Source: Oscillospiraceae bacterium (GTDB lineage: Bacteria > Bacillota > Clostridia > Oscillospirales > Ruminococcaceae). Taken from it: a DNA stretch of 64,000 nucleotides. The number at the start of each line of letters is the position of its first letter. Within the stretch, counting starts at the first letter, position 1. The translations under genes and the position numbers were made by a program. This document shows positions 25,667 through 34,757 of the stretch, piece after piece. Under the pieces are notes generated by a model. The model was not told the DNA's origin. It searched no databases and saw only the letters and a list, made by a program, of their open reading frames with translations. The DNA is taken from the NCBI GenBank assembly GCA_017432285.1, contig JAFRJM010000010.1:62001-126000 (forward strand). Reading direction: 5' to 3'.

Positions 25667-25699
25667 ATGGGCATAACAATTCTGACCAAAAATGCCCAT
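25667..25699. promoter_or_regulatory. Inverted repeat in the leader of the nucleoside importer operon
   Basis: ATGGGCAT (25667-25674) and ATGCCCAT (25692-25699) are exact complements separated by 17 bases, lying just downstream of the predicted transcription start. It could be an operator or a long-loop RNA hairpin. No adjacent regulator gene is present. Confidence 0.45.
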
Positions 25700-25712
25700 T
25701 ACAGTTACTATC

Positions 25713-25741
25713 ATTTTAGTTTAAGCCCCAATAAATGTAAA
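25713..25741 (-). promoter_or_regulatory. Promoter of the nucleoside importer operon
   Basis: Minus strand: TTTACA (25736-25741), 17-base spacer, TAAAAT (25713-25718). Confidence 0.55.
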
Positions 25742-25843
25742 CATTTTTTTAACGCGCAAACACGCTTTTAGCAATATATGGTATCTCCTGCCGAATTATT
25801 GTCAAACATGCACAAAAGACCTAAAAATGTTTCCCCAACACAG

Positions 25844-25870
25844 CAAAAACCCCGGGATCGAACCCAGGGC
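25844..25870 (-). terminator. Terminator of the polyamine transport operon
   Basis: Minus strand CCCTGGG / CCCGGGG (one wobble) around a 6-base loop, followed by TTTTTG. Confidence 0.7.
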
Positions 25871-25886
25871 AATGTGTCTGTAATAA

Positions 25887-27419
25887 TTACTCTTTATCTT
25901 TTCTGCGCTGCACTCTTTCTTCTCCGTATTCAGCGCCTGCCAGTCTCTTTCCTCTGATTATGAAGAACACCAAGACTCCGACAATAATAGCTGCTAGGAT
26001 CCATGCCCACACAGGAACTCTGTTAATGTTGAAGCAGCGCACATTGATCCACATCTGATTAGTGAGCTCGCTGACTTCTTTGTCGAAATAGATCATTATG
26101 CATGCTCTGTCCAGAACTTCTTCGGACGGATAAGCTGCAGCCATCTGCCTGCGAAGCTGATCTTCGGATATAGTGATCACGAAATCATCAGGGTCGGCAT
26201 CCTCGCCTGCGAAAAAGTTTGCAACAGAGTATTCCACAGTATCTTCTTCGTCGTCGTCTGCAGCATAATTCCACTCTGCATATTCGAATATCCTTCCGTC
26301 GTCCGGAGCTGCGATAACAGAAGTATAACCGATATAATACATGTTTCTGATGACATTATCCGGTCGTGACATGAAGTTGATGAACGCTTCAGCTGCGTGC
26401 TGCTTGTCAGGATCGCCTTCAACACCAGCCCGGAGCATGACCCACCCATCGAAGTATACGTTGGTTGATTCCTCTGGAACTGCGAATTCTAGATAGCAGT
26501 CATCAAGTTCGGCCTGATCCAAAGAATATACCGCATCTCCTGACCACTGGAAGTTTGCGACAACTTTACCTGTGACCATGTCTGTTTTTCCTGAATCAGT
26601 CTCAAATGAATAGAAGTTGTCTTTGTTGGACTGCAGATAATCCTGGACCTTTGCTATCATCTCTGGAGATGTGTCATTCATCTCATCCTGAAGACGCTGC
26701 AGGTAATCTTCTGAGTTCCTGAATGCCGGGTCCATAAGAAGATCCGATTTGACTGCACCGACAGCAGCAAAATAAGTGTCTCGGACATTATCCTTTACTG
26801 TCAGCTGACGGTAAAACTTCTTATTTCCAAGCATGCGCCAAGTAGAGGCTTCTTCATAGGTGACTTCTTCTGGATTGTAAACAAATCCGGTAACGCCCCA
26901 CATGTAGCCTGCAGCATACTTATCCCATGTCTCACCATTGATCTCATGGGTCTCAAATATCTCTCTGATATACGGGGATACCCCGTTTATGTAATAGTTG
27001 TTCTCATTACTCTCATCAAAAAATGCATCAGAGAGAGGATAAAGGCTGTTTTCAGTCATCAGCTTCATGATCATGTACTCAGACGGGCACACAAGATCAT
27101 ATACATCTCCGAGAGTCAGCATATTGTAAAGATCTTCATTGGTTCCGAAAGTGGAGTACTCCACCCTGACTTTTTTGCCGTAGGTCTCATAATACCAGTC
27201 AGCAAAATCACCAATCATCGGATTTTCACCGAAGACATTGCCGCTCTCAAGGTCGATAACCTCATCTTCTTCCCACTCGCCTTCGTCTATGTACTCTTCC
27301 CAGTTGCAGATCCTGAGTACAATCTCATCGCTATTGCCGGATGCAGCCATAACAGGAGACGAAAACGATACCAAAATGCAGAGAACCATTAAAAGACTCA
27401 GGAAACTTTTACTTTTCAT
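25887..27419 (-). CDS. potD: Polyamine-binding protein PotD-like, with C-terminal membrane anchor
   Basis: Extracellular receptor for spermidine/putrescine in the PotABCD importer. A signal peptide (about residues 1-25, ending PVMAA) precedes ICNWEEYID, VRVEYSTFGTNEDLYNML and YDLVCPSEYMIMKLM, all typical PotD. There is no lipobox Cys. Instead the chain is about 160 residues longer than E. coli PotD and ends in a hydrophobic helix (VWAWILAAIIVGVLVFFII) plus a basic tail, so it should be anchored by its C-terminus. Fourth structural gene after potA, potB and potC, and followed by a terminator. The substrate range (spermidine or putrescine) cannot be set by eye. Confidence 0.9.
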   Translation of the reverse strand: MKSKSFLSLLMVLCILVSFSSPVMAASGNSDEIVLRICNWEEYIDEGEWEEDEVIDLESGNVFGENPMIGDFADWYYETYGKKVRVEYSTFGTNEDLYNMLTLGDVYDLVCPSEYMIMKLMTENSLYPLSDAFFDESNENNYYINGVSPYIREIFETHEINGETWDKYAAGYMWGVTGFVYNPEEVTYEEASTWRMLGNKKFYRQLTVKDNVRDTYFAAVGAVKSDLLMDPAFRNSEDYLQRLQDEMNDTSPEMIAKVQDYLQSNKDNFYSFETDSGKTDMVTGKVVANFQWSGDAVYSLDQAELDDCYLEFAVPEESTNVYFDGWVMLRAGVEGDPDKQHAAEAFINFMSRPDNVIRNMYYIGYTSVIAAPDDGRIFEYAEWNYAADDDEEDTVEYSVANFFAGEDADPDDFVITISEDQLRRQMAAAYPSEEVLDRACIMIYFDKEVSELTNQMWINVRCFNINRVPVWAWILAAIIVGVLVFFIIRGKRLAGAEYGEERVQRRKDKE

Positions 27420-27432
27420 CTAAACATTCCCC

Positions 27433-28230
27433 CTATCTTTTTGATTCTTCGTCCCTGACGGACTTGAGATTCATGATGAGCACTGCTCCAAGAACAAGCA
27501 GGAAGATAAGCGTTGACAATGCCCAGAGAGCTGTCTTTATCTCCGTGTGACTTCCTTTTGTTGCGTTAACTACGTAAGTGCTTATCGTGTCGAATGTTGC
27601 CGGTTTCGTATATGTCGCTATGAAATAGTCATCCAGACACAGTGTGATAGCCATCATGAAACCGGATACTATTCCGGATGCTACCTGTGGAACTATGATC
27701 TTCCAAAGCGCAACAGCCGGCGTTGCACCAAGGTCCAGAGCAGCTTCATATAAGCTGGGATCCATCTGTTTCAGTTTTGGCATAACAGACAGATAAACAA
27801 ACGGTGCGCAAAGAATCGTTTCGCCAATTACCAAAGGAATGAAAGTCTCTTTTCCAATTCCCAAAACGACGACTAACAGAATACAGGCAGAAAAGCCTGA
27901 AACGACATCCGCGTTGATCACAGGGATCTCGTTGAGAGTGTTAAAGAAAGCATTCACTCTTTTGCTGGAATAGAAAGATCCTATCGCTCCCAATGACCCG
28001 ATAAGAGTGGCCAGGAAAGATGCTCCTAATGCAAGCAGAACGGTCCCTATTATCATCTCCCTAAGTTCTTCTGTATTAAAAAGCGTTACATAATTCTTAA
28101 GAGAAAAAGTCTGGAACGCGCCTATCTGAGAAGCATTTGTAAAACTGTAGAATGCAAGGATGAGAATTGGTGCATAAATGAACACAAGCACCAGAACTAT
28201 GAAAATCAAACCGAATATCTTCTTTTTCAC
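27433..28230 (-). CDS. potC: Polyamine ABC transporter permease PotC
   Basis: Six-helix permease of the BPD_transp_1 family. The coupling (EAA) loop is YEAALDLGATPAVALWKIIVPQ, followed by GIVSGFMMAITLCLDDYFIA, a PotC hallmark. Length 265. It starts within the potB stop (ATGA overlap). With PotB it forms the channel. Confidence 0.93.
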   Translation of the reverse strand: MKKKIFGLIFIVLVLVFIYAPILILAFYSFTNASQIGAFQTFSLKNYVTLFNTEELREMIIGTVLLALGASFLATLIGSLGAIGSFYSSKRVNAFFNTLNEIPVINADVVSGFSACILLVVVLGIGKETFIPLVIGETILCAPFVYLSVMPKLKQMDPSLYEAALDLGATPAVALWKIIVPQVASGIVSGFMMAITLCLDDYFIATYTKPATFDTISTYVVNATKGSHTEIKTALWALSTLIFLLVLGAVLIMNLKSVRDEESKR

Positions 28231-29018
28231 AGCAAAGCACCTCCTCTTCCGGCATTCTCCTCTTCAGTAAGATCATCTGTAGCAAGAGTGAAGAGACAGA
28301 TGATTCCAAGAAGGATAAGCGCTATCATTGATCCGCCGTGCCAGTTGTAAGCGGAGAAGTAGCTTCCGATGAGACTTCCCATAATATAGGTGCTGTTGTA
28401 CAGCATATCCAGAACCACATAGTTCGTCATGGAAGGCAGGAAAACCATCGATACACCGCTGACGATCCCGGGAATAGAAAGCGGCAATGTCACTTTTAGA
28501 AATGCGTTCCATTCTGTCGCACCAAGATCTCTTGCAGCCTCTGTCAGAGAAGGATCAAGCTTGGAGACTGTGTTGTATATCGGCAGGATCATGAATGGAA
28601 GGAAGTCATAAACCATTCCTATCACTGAGTTGAGAAACGGATAAAACGCCAGATTCCCTTCAATTATCGACAGGATCTCTTTTAGGGCGGTTATCCTCAA
28701 GGAGAAGTTGATCCACATAGGCATTATGAAGATCATGATCATTGCTCCCTTGTTGCTAAGACCGCTTGTAGCCAGAAAATATGCTGTAGGATAAGCAAGC
28801 AATAGACACACTACAGTTGTTACAAATGCGATTGCGAAACTGTAGCAAAGCGTTCCCAGAGTATTCGGATCTGTAAAAAATCCAAGCAAGTTACTAACCG
28901 TGAACTCGCCGTTACTGTTGGTAAATGCGAAATATATCAATACCAGCAGAGGGGCAGCTACGAACAGCACAAGAAAGATAGCATAGGGTATTCCCAAAGC
29001 TTTTCTGGAAAATTTCAT
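28227..29018 (-). CDS. potB: Polyamine ABC transporter permease PotB
   Basis: Six-helix permease partner. IFIMPMWINFSLRITALKEIL and the EAA loop TEAARDLGATEWNAFLKVTLPLSIPG are clear PotB features. FLPSMTNYVVLDMLYNS lies after the loop. The ribosome binding site GGAGGGGAG precedes the ATG. It is 11 bases from potA. Confidence 0.93.
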   Translation of the reverse strand: MKFSRKALGIPYAIFLVLFVAAPLLVLIYFAFTNSNGEFTVSNLLGFFTDPNTLGTLCYSFAIAFVTTVVCLLLAYPTAYFLATSGLSNKGAMIMIFIMPMWINFSLRITALKEILSIIEGNLAFYPFLNSVIGMVYDFLPFMILPIYNTVSKLDPSLTEAARDLGATEWNAFLKVTLPLSIPGIVSGVSMVFLPSMTNYVVLDMLYNSTYIMGSLIGSYFSAYNWHGGSMIALILLGIICLFTLATDDLTEEENAGRGGALL

Positions 29019-29029
29019 ATCTCCCCTCC

Positions 29030-30478
29030 TTATTTCTTAATGTTTCTGAATGTGAACTTCATCTTGTCCACAGGAATGATGAGACCGACCCAGTCCTCCA
29101 TGTTCCACAAATATTCATCGTGCACGATGAAGTCCTGTCCTATCTCGGTGCTGACCACATAACTGTAATGGTCGCCCTCATAGATAAGACTGGTGATCTC
29201 TCCTTCGATGATGCTCTCTTCCACATCGTCGGTCATCTGGATATCATCAGGACTGATAGCGGCAACGATCCTGAGTTTGTCCGGATCGATGATCTCGCCG
29301 TTTCCGTCGAGAAGGTGGCCTTCTTCATCCCTGCGGCTGCCTTTTATTATCTTTGTAAGGCTTGTATCAAGAACCGTGCCATTGAATTCAAGTCTGTGAT
29401 CCTTGTTCATGTCTACGTTGAAGTAGTTGGTCTCATCTTCAGCCTTGATTACATGGATACCGTCAGGTTCCACAACCATGCCGATAGTCTCACCGACAAC
29501 GGCGGATCTTGTGCTCTGGATCACCATCTCATAACGTCCGGATTCTACTGTGATCTCATAATGCATTCCCTTGAAGATCACATCCACTACCTGACCTTTG
29601 ATTATTCCTTCCTCAGGACTTGTCATGATGACGTCCTCGGGACGTACAACGGCAGTGATCTGAGTCCCTTTCGGGAATCTGTCTACAGTTTCGAATTCTC
29701 CGCCGGCAAAACGGGCTTTCATAGGTCCTGTCATGATTCCGTTGAAGATGTTGCTGTCCCCGATAAAGTCAGCAACAAACGCGTTTTCCGGCTCGTTGTA
29801 GATACCTTCTGGAGTGCCGATCTGCTGGATCTCCCCGGCATTCATTACGACTATCTTGTCTGACATGGTCAGGGCTTCTTCCTGATCATGGGTGACATAG
29901 ATGAATGTGATCCCAAGTTCTTTGTGCATGTTCTTCAGCTCGAGCTGCATCTCTTTGCGCATCTTGAGGTCCAACGCTCCCAACGGCTCATCAAGGAGAA
30001 GGATCTCCGGCTCATTAACAAGGGCTCTGGCTATGGCAACACGCTGCTGCTGTCCGCCTGACAAAGTAGCAACACTTCTTTTCTCGAACCCTTCAAGGTC
30101 GACCAGTTCGAGAACTTTCTTTACTTTTTTAGTGATGATGTCTTTAGGTGTCTTTTTCTGTTTCAGACCAAAAGCAATGTTCTCATATATGTTCATGTGA
30201 GGGAACAATGCATACCTTTGGAAAACAGTATTGATAGGTCTCATGTGAGGCGCAAGCTGTGAGATATCCTCACCGTTCAGAAGGATCTCTCCTTCTGTAG
30301 GGGTATCGAATCCCGCGATCATACGAAGAGTGGTCGTCTTGCCGCATCCGGAAGGTCCAAGGAATGTGACAAATTCTCCCCTCTTGACCTCAAGATTGAA
30401 GTCGGATACCGCAACAAATCCGTCCTCAAAGCGTTTGGTAATGTGCTTCAGTTCAATGATGTTCTCGTTGTTTGCCAT
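29030..30478 (-). CDS. potA: Polyamine ABC transporter ATPase PotA with duplicated TOBE-like domain
   Basis: Energises polyamine uptake. Walker [14 protein letters not shown]-loop [10 protein letters not shown], signature [10 protein letters not shown], Walker [13 protein letters not shown] and switch His in VTHDQEEAL are intact. At 482 residues it is about 100 longer than usual. The C-terminal part holds two similar regulatory blocks. The first begins [20 protein letters not shown] with [12 protein letters not shown]. The second begins [21 protein letters not shown] with [12 protein letters not shown]. This looks like an internal duplication of the TOBE domain. First structural gene of the operon, 30 bases after the regulator. 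Confidence 0.93.
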   Translation of the reverse strand: MANNENIIELKHITKRFEDGFVAVSDFNLEVKRGEFVTFLGPSGCGKTTTLRMIAGFDTPTEGEILLNGEDISQLAPHMRPINTVFQRYALFPHMNIYENIAFGLKQKKTPKDIITKKVKKVLELVDLEGFEKRSVATLSGGQQQRVAIARALVNEPEILLLDEPLGALDLKMRKEMQLELKNMHKELGITFIYVTHDQEEALTMSDKIVVMNAGEIQQIGTPEGIYNEPENAFVADFIGDSNIFNGIMTGPMKARFAGGEFETVDRFPKGTQITAVVRPEDVIMTSPEEGIIKGQVVDVIFKGMHYEITVESGRYEMVIQSTRSAVVGETIGMVVEPDGIHVIKAEDETNYFNVDMNKDHRLEFNGTVLDTSLTKIIKGSRRDEEGHLLDGNGEIIDPDKLRIVAAISPDDIQMTDDVEESIIEGEITSLIYEGDHYSYVVSTEIGQDFIVHDEYLWNMEDWVGLIIPVDKMKFTFRNIKK

Positions 30479-30508
30479 ATCTATCTCCTCATCTGCTGTA
30501 ATTTTCTT

Positions 30509-31063
30509 TTAAAAACTTGGCGGTGAGCTGACCCAGATGAATCTCGCTTCCCTTCCGTAAGGATTCTCTATCCAGCGTTCCTTATCGGATTTGTAATAAA
30601 AACTCTCTCCGGATTTTGCCTCGTATTTTTTATCTCCTCTGTGAATCACGATCCTGCCGGAAAGAACATATCCAAATTCCTCGCCGGAATGCGGCTCCTC
30701 TTTCTCCATGCAGGATTTTGGCGCTAAAGTCACCAGAACAGGCTCCATCTCATTTCCCTGAGCAGAAGGAACTATCCACTGAATGCTCAATCCCTCCTCC
30801 TCTTTCTCAAACCAATCATCCGGACCGTACACGATCTGCTCAGTTCCATCCTCCTTGAAAAACTCAGAAGGAGTGGTCCCCAGACATTCAATAAGATCCA
30901 TCAGCGTGACTATGGAAGGTGACACCTGTCCCCTCTCTAGCTGAGAAATGAAGCCCTTTGTAAGTTCAGCGCGGTCTGCCAGTTCCTGCTGAGTCAGACC
31001 TACCTGATTCCGTAGATTTTTTACTTTGTTGCCAATAATCAAGTTGGCAGATTCCGTGTCCAT
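30509..31063 (-). CDS. XRE-cupin transcriptional regulator of the polyamine operon
   Basis: An N-terminal helix-turn-helix (residues about 10-65; GLTQQELADRAELTKGFISQLERG) is fused to a C-terminal cupin (HSGEEFGYVLSGR, SGESFYYKSDKERWIEN). This PuuR/SutR-like architecture is widely found as the first gene of potABCD operons in Firmicutes and is thought to respond to polyamines or related metabolites through the cupin. Length 184. It likely controls its own operon through the inverted repeat just upstream. Confidence 0.9.
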   Translation of the reverse strand: MDTESANLIIGNKVKNLRNQVGLTQQELADRAELTKGFISQLERGQVSPSIVTLMDLIECLGTTPSEFFKEDGTEQIVYGPDDWFEKEEEGLSIQWIVPSAQGNEMEPVLVTLAPKSCMEKEEPHSGEEFGYVLSGRIVIHRGDKKYEAKSGESFYYKSDKERWIENPYGREARFIWVSSPPSF

Positions 31064-31075
31064 CGATTAACCCCA

Positions 31076-31098
31076 ATACTAAACTTTTCGTTTACTAT
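31076..31098. promoter_or_regulatory. Near-perfect inverted repeat upstream of the pot regulator
   Basis: ATACTAAAC (31076-31084) and GTTTACTAT (31090-31098) match in 8 of 9 positions around a 5-base spacer. The repeat lies between the promoter and the start codon, so it is a candidate self-regulatory site. Confidence 0.5.
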
Positions 31099-31116
31099 TA
31101 CTACATCGTAACTGTA

Positions 31117-31144
31117 ATTATACATTCGCTCTTTTGCAAGTCAA
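31117..31144 (-). promoter_or_regulatory. Promoter of the regulator-potABCD operon
   Basis: Minus strand: TTGACT (31139-31144), 16-base spacer, TATAAT (31117-31122). Confidence 0.65.
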
Positions 31145-31205
31145 GGCACATAATCCATTTTGATAGAGTATTTTTCACATTAACACTGAAAAAGCTCCGA
31201 TAAAA

Positions 31206-31230
31206 GAAAAAACCTGGCCTCAGGCCAGGT
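31206..31230 (-). terminator. Terminator of the kinase-hydrolase pair
   Basis: ACCTGGCC / GGCCAGGT with a 3-base loop, followed on the minus strand by TTTTTTCTTTT. Confidence 0.85.
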
Positions 31231-31247
31231 CAAAATATGCTTTTTCC

Positions 31248-31901
31248 CTATTTGCATATATCGAGTATGATATCCGCTATCTTTGTTTTCTTTACTATAT
31301 ATGAGCCATGTCCTTCTCCCGGGAGGATCATAAGCTTGCTTCCTTTTATAGCTTTTGCTATATGCTCAGTGTGTTTCTTAGTTATCAGGTCTTTCTCGCC
31401 AGCAATAACAGTTGTATCGCAGGCTATTCTTGCCAGCTCATCATCAGAGATATGCGGTTCTACAAGCATCATCTTGATCTTCTGGTCTTTAGTGAATAGA
31501 TAGAGGATTTTCATAAAAGTAACCATCCACTTCTTGACTCCATCGGGCTGTGTGTTAGCACCGGAAACGATAAGTCTCTTTACCAGATCCGTCTGGCTGG
31601 CTACGAGAAGGCCGATTATTCCTCCGTCACTGAAACCATAAAAAGTTACATTGTCCAAGCCAAGCTGCAGGATAAACGATTTGATATCATCTGCCATATC
31701 CTGATAGGAAAGACTGTTGACCTTGCTGCTCTTTCCATGATCCCTGCTGTCTATCAGGTAACACGTGAAACGATCCTTTAGCTTATCCGCAGCGACTTCA
31801 AATATAGTATGGTCTTCGCTGTTGCCATGCACCATAATCAGAGGATCGCCGGAACCTACGACCTCATAAAACAACTCCACTCCATTAACTTTCGCAATCA
31901 T
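31248..31901 (-). CDS. Alpha/beta-hydrolase fold protein
   Basis: A 217-residue hydrolase with the canonical order. The oxyanion-loop region is MVHGNSEDH, then DSRDHGKSS, the nucleophile elbow GFSDGGIIG (Ser near residue 92), an acid in AGEKDLITKK, and the catalytic His in GEGHGSYI. The cap region is short. GGAGGG precedes the ATG. It lies 28 bases after the PfkB kinase gene and ends at a strong terminator, so the two form a unit. Substrate unknown. Confidence 0.88.
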   Translation of the reverse strand: MIAKVNGVELFYEVVGSGDPLIMVHGNSEDHTIFEVAADKLKDRFTCYLIDSRDHGKSSKVNSLSYQDMADDIKSFILQLGLDNVTFYGFSDGGIIGLLVASQTDLVKRLIVSGANTQPDGVKKWMVTFMKILYLFTKDQKIKMMLVEPHISDDELARIACDTTVIAGEKDLITKKHTEHIAKAIKGSKLMILPGEGHGSYIVKKTKIADIILDICK

Positions 31902-31929
31902 CTTTTCCCTCCTTGCAACTCTATAAACC

Positions 31930-32859
31930 TTACTCCTCCGGTGAGGTCAATCCAAACTCTTCCGGCCTGAACCTTGGGCATACATTCTCTTTGGAAGCTA
32001 TAACTGAAGACGCCAGCCTCGTTCCTATCACACAGGATTCGCCGAGACTCTTTCCATATGTCAGTCCAATGGCTACGCCTGCAAAAAACGCATCACCTGC
32101 ACCAGTAGTATCCATGACATTGACTTTTGGAGCGGGACATATCCCGGATTCTCCGTTGATGTCAGCATACACCGCGCCTTTATCCCCCATGGTCACTACC
32201 ATTCTCTCTATGTTTGCTGCTTCTATCCTTTTTACGAGATAATCAAGCACTTCTTCAGGTGTTTTCTCCACATCATCGTCAGAGAACAGCATACTTGCCT
32301 CCTGTTCGTTGCACACTATGCATCCGGTCTTTTGGAGAAGATCTCTGCGTTCCATCGCAATTGACATATTGGACACTACAGCATAGACCACTTTATTATG
32401 CTTTTCTGCAAGGCTGAAGATCCTCTTGAGCAGATATGGTTCCATGTCGATCTCTACTACGATGCTGTCCGCATTCCCTACTATCTCGTCTCCCTTTTCA
32501 TCAAGGACCTCACGTATTGCGTCAAGATCGGGTCTCTTGGAAATGGAAGCGATCACATCTCCTGTATGGTCAAACACCGCCAACCAGGTACCGAGACCGT
32601 CTTCTGTCCTCTGAATATAATCAGTATTCACTTTATGGCGTTTGAGCCTTGCTATGACATCATCACTGATACCGCTGTTATCGACAACGCTAAGATATGT
32701 CGGTCTCATCTCAACGTTAGCGATATCTTCAACTACATTTCTGCTTACTCCGCCATGTACCTGCACAACACGCCCGACATTTCTGCCTCCGTGAATGTAC
32801 TGTCCGAGAGGATACCCTTTGATATCAACAAAAACTGCGCCGACAACCAAAATGCCCAT
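31930..32859 (-). CDS. PfkB-family carbohydrate/nucleoside kinase
   Basis: Ribokinase-fold ATP-dependent kinase. The first signature region carries a Gly-Gly (VHGGVSRNVVEDI, residues about 35-47). The second signature DTTGAGDAFFAGVAIG near residue 245 contains the catalytic Asp. Length 309. Several residues (NVVEDIANV near the substrate region) resemble pseudouridine or nucleoside kinases more than fructokinases, but the substrate cannot be named. The neighbour downstream is an alpha/beta-hydrolase. Confidence 0.88.
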   Translation of the reverse strand: MGILVVGAVFVDIKGYPLGQYIHGGRNVGRVVQVHGGVSRNVVEDIANVEMRPTYLSVVDNSGISDDVIARLKRHKVNTDYIQRTEDGLGTWLAVFDHTGDVIASISKRPDLDAIREVLDEKGDEIVGNADSIVVEIDMEPYLLKRIFSLAEKHNKVVYAVVSNMSIAMERRDLLQKTGCIVCNEQEASMLFSDDDVEKTPEEVLDYLVKRIEAANIERMVVTMGDKGAVYADINGESGICPAPKVNVMDTTGAGDAFFAGVAIGLTYGKSLGESCVIGTRLASSVIASKENVCPRFRPEEFGLTSPEE

Positions 32860-32913
32860 ATCATACCTTCCCCTTATTCAAATTAATAACAATATTATAT
32901 ACAAAAAGATCAA

Positions 32914-33645
32914 CTAAGTATAAGACGTCACACCGTGCAGCAAAGACCAGGCTATAGCCAGTTCCTCACGGAACCAGAATCTCAATCCCCGGATTGTGCT
33001 CACAGAACAGGAAACAGGTATTGCTCTTACACCTACCACACGAGATATTATGCCTATCCTCAACAGATGAAAATCATCCGAGACCATAGCCACAGTCCCA
33101 TCTCCTATCTCCGGTAAACTGAAAAGGATATTCTCAAGAGTATCAGAAGCCTTTGGCTCAACTATTATCCTGTCATTGCTAACACCAAGGACAAGCAGAT
33201 AATCCCTCATGCCTTCTGCTTCATTGGAAGCATCACCGGGTCCTTTCCACCCTGACACGATGATAACCGCGTCTGGATACTCCTGGCTGAGCTCGAACGC
33301 TTTGTCGCATCTTCTCGCCAGCATAGGAGACGGTCCGTCTTCCCTCATCTCAGCGCCGAACACAAGTATAGCGTCCGGTTTGGCAGTGATCTCCCTCGTT
33401 GAATACCATTTCATACATCCAAAAAACAGAACGATGAACAGCAGATATATGGTGCACAGCCCTTCAAGTATCTTTTTCCCCTTTTCTTTTCCGTCCGGAT
33501 CAAACAGCCATATAAAACACAGGATAAAAACAGGCAATGCTCCCCATATCCATTGAAGAAAACTTCTTAATGTAAAAGGAAACATCGTTCCGAACAGTAT
33601 AGCCAGCAGAAGAACTGCTGAAATCCTTTTTGTCCATCTAACCAT
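32914..33645 (-). CDS. DUF218/YdcF-family membrane protein
   Basis: Three N-terminal hydrophobic segments (residues about 8-75) precede a DUF218 domain. Its features are PDAILVFGAEMREDGPS, LARRCDKAFELS, VIIVSGWKG, SDTLENILFSLP and VSDDFHLLRI. The family includes SanA and ElyC, linked to envelope integrity and polysaccharide synthesis, with possible nucleotidyl or phosphatase chemistry unproven. Divergent from ridA. The ribosome binding site is weak. Confidence 0.87.
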   Translation of the reverse strand: MVRWTKRISAVLLLAILFGTMFPFTLRSFLQWIWGALPVFILCFIWLFDPDGKEKGKKILEGLCTIYLLFIVLFFGCMKWYSTREITAKPDAILVFGAEMREDGPSPMLARRCDKAFELSQEYPDAVIIVSGWKGPGDASNEAEGMRDYLLVLGVSNDRIIVEPKASDTLENILFSLPEIGDGTVAMVSDDFHLLRIGIISRVVGVRAIPVSCSVSTIRGLRFWFREELAIAWSLLHGVTSYT

Positions 33646-33776
33646 TTTTATCTCGTCCTACATGCAAAAATTATACCCTTTCCACGAAAACAAATGAACA
33701 TTTCTTTTTTATCGTCGCAATATGAAAAAAGAAGCCATATAATATATGTGATAAAATATATATGAGGAGAAATACC

Positions 33777-34154
33777 ATGAATAATAAAGTTGAAACGAAA
33801 AAAGCTCCTGCGGCTATCGGTCCCTTTTCTCAGGGCGTTCAGGCAGGAAATATGCTGTTCGTGTCCGGCCAGCTCCCGATAGACCCTGCTACAGGACTAT
33901 TTGCCGGTGATGATATCGAATCTCAGACAAGGCAGTCCCTCGCCAATGTCAAAGCTGTACTGGAAGAAGCGGGATTCTCCATGTCTGATGTCGTAAAGAC
34001 AACTGTTCTGATGCAGAACATGGATGATTTTGCAAAAATGAATGCCATTTACGCAGAATGCTTCACTGAACCTTTCCCGGCAAGAGCAGCATTCGAAGTA
34101 GTATGCCTGCCCAAAAAAGCTCTTATTGAGATCGAAGCAATAGCAGTACGCTAG
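33777..34154 (+). CDS. ridA: RidA family enamine/imine deaminase
   Basis: Hydrolyses reactive 2-aminoacrylate and related enamines made by PLP dehydratases. Small single-domain protein: GPFSQGVQAGNMLFVSGQLP, the MDDFAKMNAIYAECF helix, and the active-site Arg in PARAAFEV. Length 125 from the ATG with GAGGAG 7 bases upstream (an in-frame ATG five codons earlier lacks a site). Only 13 bases before the next gene, so co-transcribed. Confidence 0.94.
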   Translation: MNNKVETKKAPAAIGPFSQGVQAGNMLFVSGQLPIDPATGLFAGDDIESQTRQSLANVKAVLEEAGFSMSDVVKTTVLMQNMDDFAKMNAIYAECFTEPFPARAAFEVVCLPKKALIEIEAIAVR

Positions 34155-34167
34155 AAGGAGAATGTGG

Positions 34168-34689
34168 ATGAACACTTCACTTATCTGGCTGTGTCTTAAG
34201 ATATTCATCGCCAGAATTATGGATGTGTCCCTGGCAACGGTGAGAACTATGCTCACTGTTAAAGGAAAGTCCAAAACAGCTGCATGTGTGGGTTTTGTTG
34301 AAATCATAATCTGGTTCCTTGTAGTCAGGACTGCTTTCAATTCGGATGAAGCAGGAATAATCCTCGCAATCGCATATGCAGGCGGATTCGCAGCAGGCAC
34401 ATTTATTGGCGGACTTATCTCATCCAAATTCATCAAAGGTACAGTCACTGTTCAGATCGTGACCAGCGGAAAAGATGATGGCCTTATCTCTGCTATCAGA
34501 AGTGCAGGATTCGCAGTCACTGTTGTTGACGTGAATGAATCTGAGTACTCCGGCGAAAGATACATGCTTTTCTCCCAGATCGCTTCTGACAGACTTGATG
34601 AATTCAAAGCACTAGTCAATGAAAAAGACGAAAAAGCCTTCATTATAGTACAGGAGTCCAAATACGTTTATAACGGCTTCATAAAATAG
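34168..34689 (+). CDS. DUF2179/DUF5698 membrane protein (UPF0316 type)
   Basis: Three N-terminal transmembrane helices carry the family sequence FIARIMDVSLATVRTML near residue 10 and GFVEIIIWFLVV. A cytoplasmic DUF2179 domain follows (VTIQ-type strand VTVQIVTSGKDDGLISAIRSAGFAVTVV region). Relatives such as YebE/YitT-like proteins have unknown function. The start at 34168 is chosen for AAGGAG 8 bases upstream. Followed by a strong terminator. Confidence 0.88.
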   Translation: MNTSLIWLCLKIFIARIMDVSLATVRTMLTVKGKSKTAACVGFVEIIIWFLVVRTAFNSDEAGIILAIAYAGGFAAGTFIGGLISSKFIKGTVTVQIVTSGKDDGLISAIRSAGFAVTVVDVNESEYSGERYMLFSQIASDRLDEFKALVNEKDEKAFIIVQESKYVYNGFIK

Positions 34690-34702
34690 CATTAAATGCA
34701 AG

Positions 34703-34739
34703 AGCACTGGCGTAATGTCAAATACGCCAGTGCTTTTTT
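34703..34739 (+). terminator. Terminator after ridA-DUF2179
   Basis: AGCACTGGCGTA / TACGCCAGTGCT, 12-bp perfect stem, 8-base loop, then six T. Confidence 0.9.
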
Positions 34740-34757
34740 CTATCTATTTGTTTTGAT

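Noticed and set aside
25656..25886. Purine riboswitch upstream of the nucleoside importer
   Set aside because: The conserved purine aptamer core is not seen on the minus strand; only a dyad and a promoter are recognisable.
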